From: a virus
Strand: one strand, 5' to 3'
Virus record (IMG/VR): IMGVR_UViG_3300044695_003695
Coordinates: 1-30,676 of that record
DNA length: 30,676 nt
Part shown: piece after piece, positions 29,448 through 30,676 of the stretch
How positions within the stretch are numbered: the first letter of the stretch is position 1
Layout: each line of letters opens with the position of its first letter
The notes under the pieces: generated by a model
The model's database searches: none
Seen by the model: the letters and a program-made list of their open reading frames with translations, nothing else
Told to the model about the DNA's origin: nothing
Made by a program: the position numbers and the translations under genes

Positions 29448-29477
29448 AAAAAAGAAAAGGGGGCATTTCTACCCCCT
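29448..29477 (-). terminator. Intrinsic terminator after 29499-29969
   Basis: A 6-bp G-C-rich stem (arms 29472-29477 and 29458-29463) with an 8-nt loop is followed on the - strand by TTTTCTTTTTT. The next ATG (29424) lies about 24 nt after the T-tract. Confidence 0.85.
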
Positions 29478-29498
29478 AATCTCATCAATCAACAAGTT

Positions 29499-29969
29499 TT
29501 AGATATCAAACTCTTCTGAAGGTTGGATAGCTTCTTTTGATTGTTGCAATGCATAAGCTGCACGCAACTCATCAACATTATCATGTTGGATAGGTGGGTT
29601 TTCAACTGTTGCTGGGTTAAAGCTGAACTTTGTTCTACGGTAAATTGGTAGTCCACCAAGTGTACATACAATACCTGTTTCACCAGCAATTTTCAAGTCA
29701 CGCTCTGGATTCTTTTTATTAAATGGAGTCAAAGACTCTTCAATAATAATTTTACCATCTAGTCCTTGACCACCATAAAGATTCAATGCTTGTAAATCTT
29801 CTATTGAACCTGGCATTAATGCACTAACTTCTTTTCTACGAAGAAAGCCATTATCATCTACCATAGTTCTGGTTTGTGTTAGGCGCACGTATCCATAATC
29901 TGGATTGTTTTCTGATACATTAATAACTGCACCTGTTTCATCTGCTTGTACAAAAACTTTTGAATTCAT
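29499..29969 (-). CDS. Conserved phage protein, 156 aa, unknown
   Basis: Read from ATG 29969 (MNSKVFVQADETG); an earlier ATG at 30044 would add a leucine/isoleucine-rich stretch coded by AT repeats and is rejected. It is beta-rich (V-F-V-Q-A-D-E-T-G-A-V-I-N-V, G-Y-V-R-L-T-Q-T-R) with a G-G-Q-G-L-D-G-K-I-I-I-E-E-S segment and an acidic end (P-S-E-E-F-D-I). The outline could be an OB- or barrel-type protein. It is a stand-alone gene between two hairpins, so it may be strongly expressed. Function not known. Confidence 0.75.
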   Translation of the reverse strand: MNSKVFVQADETGAVINVSENNPDYGYVRLTQTRTMVDDNGFLRRKEVSALMPGSIEDLQALNLYGGQGLDGKIIIEESLTPFNKKNPERDLKIAGETGIVCTLGGLPIYRRTKFSFNPATVENPPIQHDNVDELRAAYALQQSKEAIQPSEEFDI

Positions 29970-29983
29970 AACTGAAAGTTTTA

Positions 29984-30003
29984 AAATAAATAAATAAATA
30001 AAT
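29984..30003. repeat. (AAAT)5 tandem repeat in a gene leader
   Basis: Five tandem AAAT units lie 14 nt upstream of the start of 29499-29969. On the - strand this gives a TTTA-rich, unstructured leader. It may raise translation or reflect slippage. Confidence 0.85.
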
Positions 30004-30030
30004 AGATAGTTGTGAGTAGAAATACTATAA

Positions 30031-30050
30031 AGCTGGTCACTCAAGCCAGC
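30031..30050 (-). terminator. Weak hairpin after 30075-30347
   Basis: Five-bp G-C-rich arms (30046-30050 and 30032-30036) with a 9-nt loop are followed on the - strand by TTTAT only. It may end the 30075-30347 transcript or sit in the leader of 29499-29969. Confidence 0.4.
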
Positions 30051-30074
30051 AGTAAGTAAAGTAACCTGTAAAGA

Positions 30075-30347
30075 TTACATATCCAAATCTTCTGATAAAT
30101 CAACAATATCATCAAATGGGTCAACATCTGATGCAATGTTTGCTATATCTTCATCATCTAGAGACAAAAAATCAAAGTCGTAGATTTTTTCTTTTTTGTT
30201 ATCCTCAACAGCAGATCCTTTGAATGGATCTCTTATGTGTTCACCATAATCAATAGACATGAGGTATTGTATATCTTCATTTGTAAGATCTAAATACTCT
30301 TCTATTGAGAGGTTAACTACTTTCCCATTTGGGAGTTGATATAACAT
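30075..30347 (-). CDS. Small acidic protein, 90 aa
   Basis: The protein begins MLYQLPNGKVVNLSIEEYLD, then L-T-N-E-D-I-Q-Y-L, and a strongly acidic second half (D-F-D-F-L-S-L-D-D-E-D-I-A...D-L-S-E-D-L-D-M). No cysteine cluster or enzyme motif. A protein of this outline is, by memory, conserved in crAss-like genomes. Its leader has two palindromes, so it may be a regulated first gene. DNA mimicry or protein binding is possible given the charge. Confidence 0.75.
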   Translation of the reverse strand: MLYQLPNGKVVNLSIEEYLDLTNEDIQYLMSIDYGEHIRDPFKGSAVEDNKKEKIYDFDFLSLDDEDIANIASDVDPFDDIVDLSEDLDM

Positions 30348-30351
30348 TTAA

Positions 30352-30387
30352 GCATATAATATGCAGATAAATATACTGTATATTTAT
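30352..30387. promoter_or_regulatory. Two adjacent palindromes upstream of 30075-30347
   Basis: Palindrome 1 is GCATAT-A-ATATGC (30352-30364). Palindrome 2 has 10-nt arms at 30367-30376 and 30378-30387 around one central T. Both lie just upstream of the start at 30347 and look like repressor or activator sites on the gene's leader. Confidence 0.55.
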
Positions 30388-30428
30388 TAAGATTAATTGC
30401 TTGTAAAATAATATTTTGCAGTATATAG

Positions 30429-30480
30429 CTAAACAAGGATAAAGAGAGGGATGATTAGTCCCTCTCTGTATTCCTTTGTT
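30429..30480 (-). terminator. Hairpin terminator after the gene entering from the right
   Basis: A 9-bp perfect stem (30443-30451 and 30459-30467) with a 7-nt loop is extended outward by imperfect pairing (AACAAGGA with TCCTTTGTT). No long T-run follows, so termination may rely on the long stem. It would end the gene 30511-30676. Confidence 0.6.
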
Positions 30481-30510
30481 AGGAAAAGCATACCAACAGA
30501 TATACTATCT

Positions 30511-30676
30511 TTAAAGCTCTTCTATAATGCTTATTACATCTTGATAACCTATGAATCCTGTGTCTTCATATGATTTATCATTGCCATCAACATTCATAAA
30601 GTTTACATAATAATTGTGGCTATCATGAAAACCTCTGAATTCTTTGATTATAGCAGTAGCATGACCACTAATATTA
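30511..30676 (-). CDS. C-terminal end of an unknown protein (start outside window)
   Basis: The - strand frame is open from the right edge for 54 codons to TAA at 30511-30513. Visible sequence includes H-A-T-A-I-I-K-E-F-R-G-F-H-D-S-H-N-Y-Y-V-N-F and a final D-V-I-S-I-I-E-E-L. It looks like a normal globular C-terminus with a terminator-like hairpin ~45 nt downstream. Not identifiable from this piece. Confidence 0.7.
   Translation of the reverse strand, partial: NISGHATAIIKEFRGFHDSHNYYVNFMNVDGNDKSYEDTGFIGYQDVISIIEEL

Noticed and set aside
29970-30044. Hydrophobic N-terminal extension (possible signal or membrane helix) of gene 29499-29969
   Set aside because: It is coded by AAAT repeats and a hairpin region and looks like a translation artefact; ATG 29969 is preferred.
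30348-30510. tRNA or small RNA gene in the right-hand gap
   Set aside because: No cloverleaf or acceptor pairing found; the gap holds palindromes and a terminator-like hairpin.
1-30676. CRISPR array, transposon, integrase or attachment site
   Set aside because: No spaced repeats, transposase or recombinase motifs or terminal inverted repeats were seen on either strand.

Overview
This window looks like part of an AT-rich tailed-phage genome of the crAss-like type (order Crassvirales), probably infecting a Bacteroidota host. The grounds are gene content and layout. There is one very long virion-type gene on the + strand. Facing it is a dense, almost gapless block of replication and nucleotide-metabolism genes on the - strand. 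Two elements match the Bacteroidota promoter box TAnnTTTG, and starts lack Shine-Dalgarno sequences. No ribosomal RNA, tRNA, CRISPR, integrase or insertion sequence was seen. The assignment is inferred from reading the proteins; no database search was run.

Layout. (1) 1-2615 (+): the C-terminal part of a giant protein with an embedded LysM domain, cut by the left edge. (2) 2617-2645: a bidirectional terminator where the two gene blocks converge. (3) 2629-4947 (-): a Zn-ribbon protein, an acyl-CoA thioesterase-like hotdog protein, a MazG/HisE-like pyrophosphatase and a DUF932-like protein with a long acidic tail. (4) 4949-8899 (-): family B DNA polymerase, two unknowns and a PD-(D/E)XK nuclease. 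(5) 8871-13111 (-): a MoxR-type AAA+ ATPase and a metallopeptidase/VWA protein, flanked by two proteins that share a short S-S-D-x-x-N motif. (6) 13111-19849 (-): DUF6915-like, DUF6878-like and GIY-YIG-like proteins, primase, SSB-like protein, Sak4-like ATPase, DnaB-type helicase, a possible helicase loader and uracil-DNA glycosylase. (7) 19877-21920: an island of alternating strands with a metallophosphoesterase. (8) 21856-24588 (-): small genes and a spore-photoproduct-lyase-like radical SAM protein. (9) 24589-24810: a repeat- and palindrome-rich gap. (10) 24811-30347 (-): macro domain, HTH protein, ClpS-like adaptor, SF2 helicase, ParB-like, HNH and conserved unknowns. (11) 30511-30676 (-): the end of another gene.

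How the genes fit together. Polymerase, helicase, possible loader, primase, SSB-like protein, annealing-type ATPase, SF2 helicase and nucleases make a near-complete replication and recombination set. UDG, the pyrophosphatase and the photoproduct-lyase-like enzyme would tend the nucleotide pool and DNA damage. ClpS, macro domain, thioesterase and the MoxR/VWA pair look like host-takeover or remodelling functions. Most - strand genes overlap by 1-29 nt (ATGA or TAATG junctions), implying translational coupling. Several intrinsic-terminator hairpins sit 10-50 nt upstream of start codons, dividing the block into units.

Six complete genes shorter than 60 codons were found by reading the gaps: 12980-13111, 18385-18555, 22097-22264, 23591-23770, 24208-24297 and 24299-24421. 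A seventh, a zinc ribbon, lies at 24418-24588. Each fits exactly between its neighbours.
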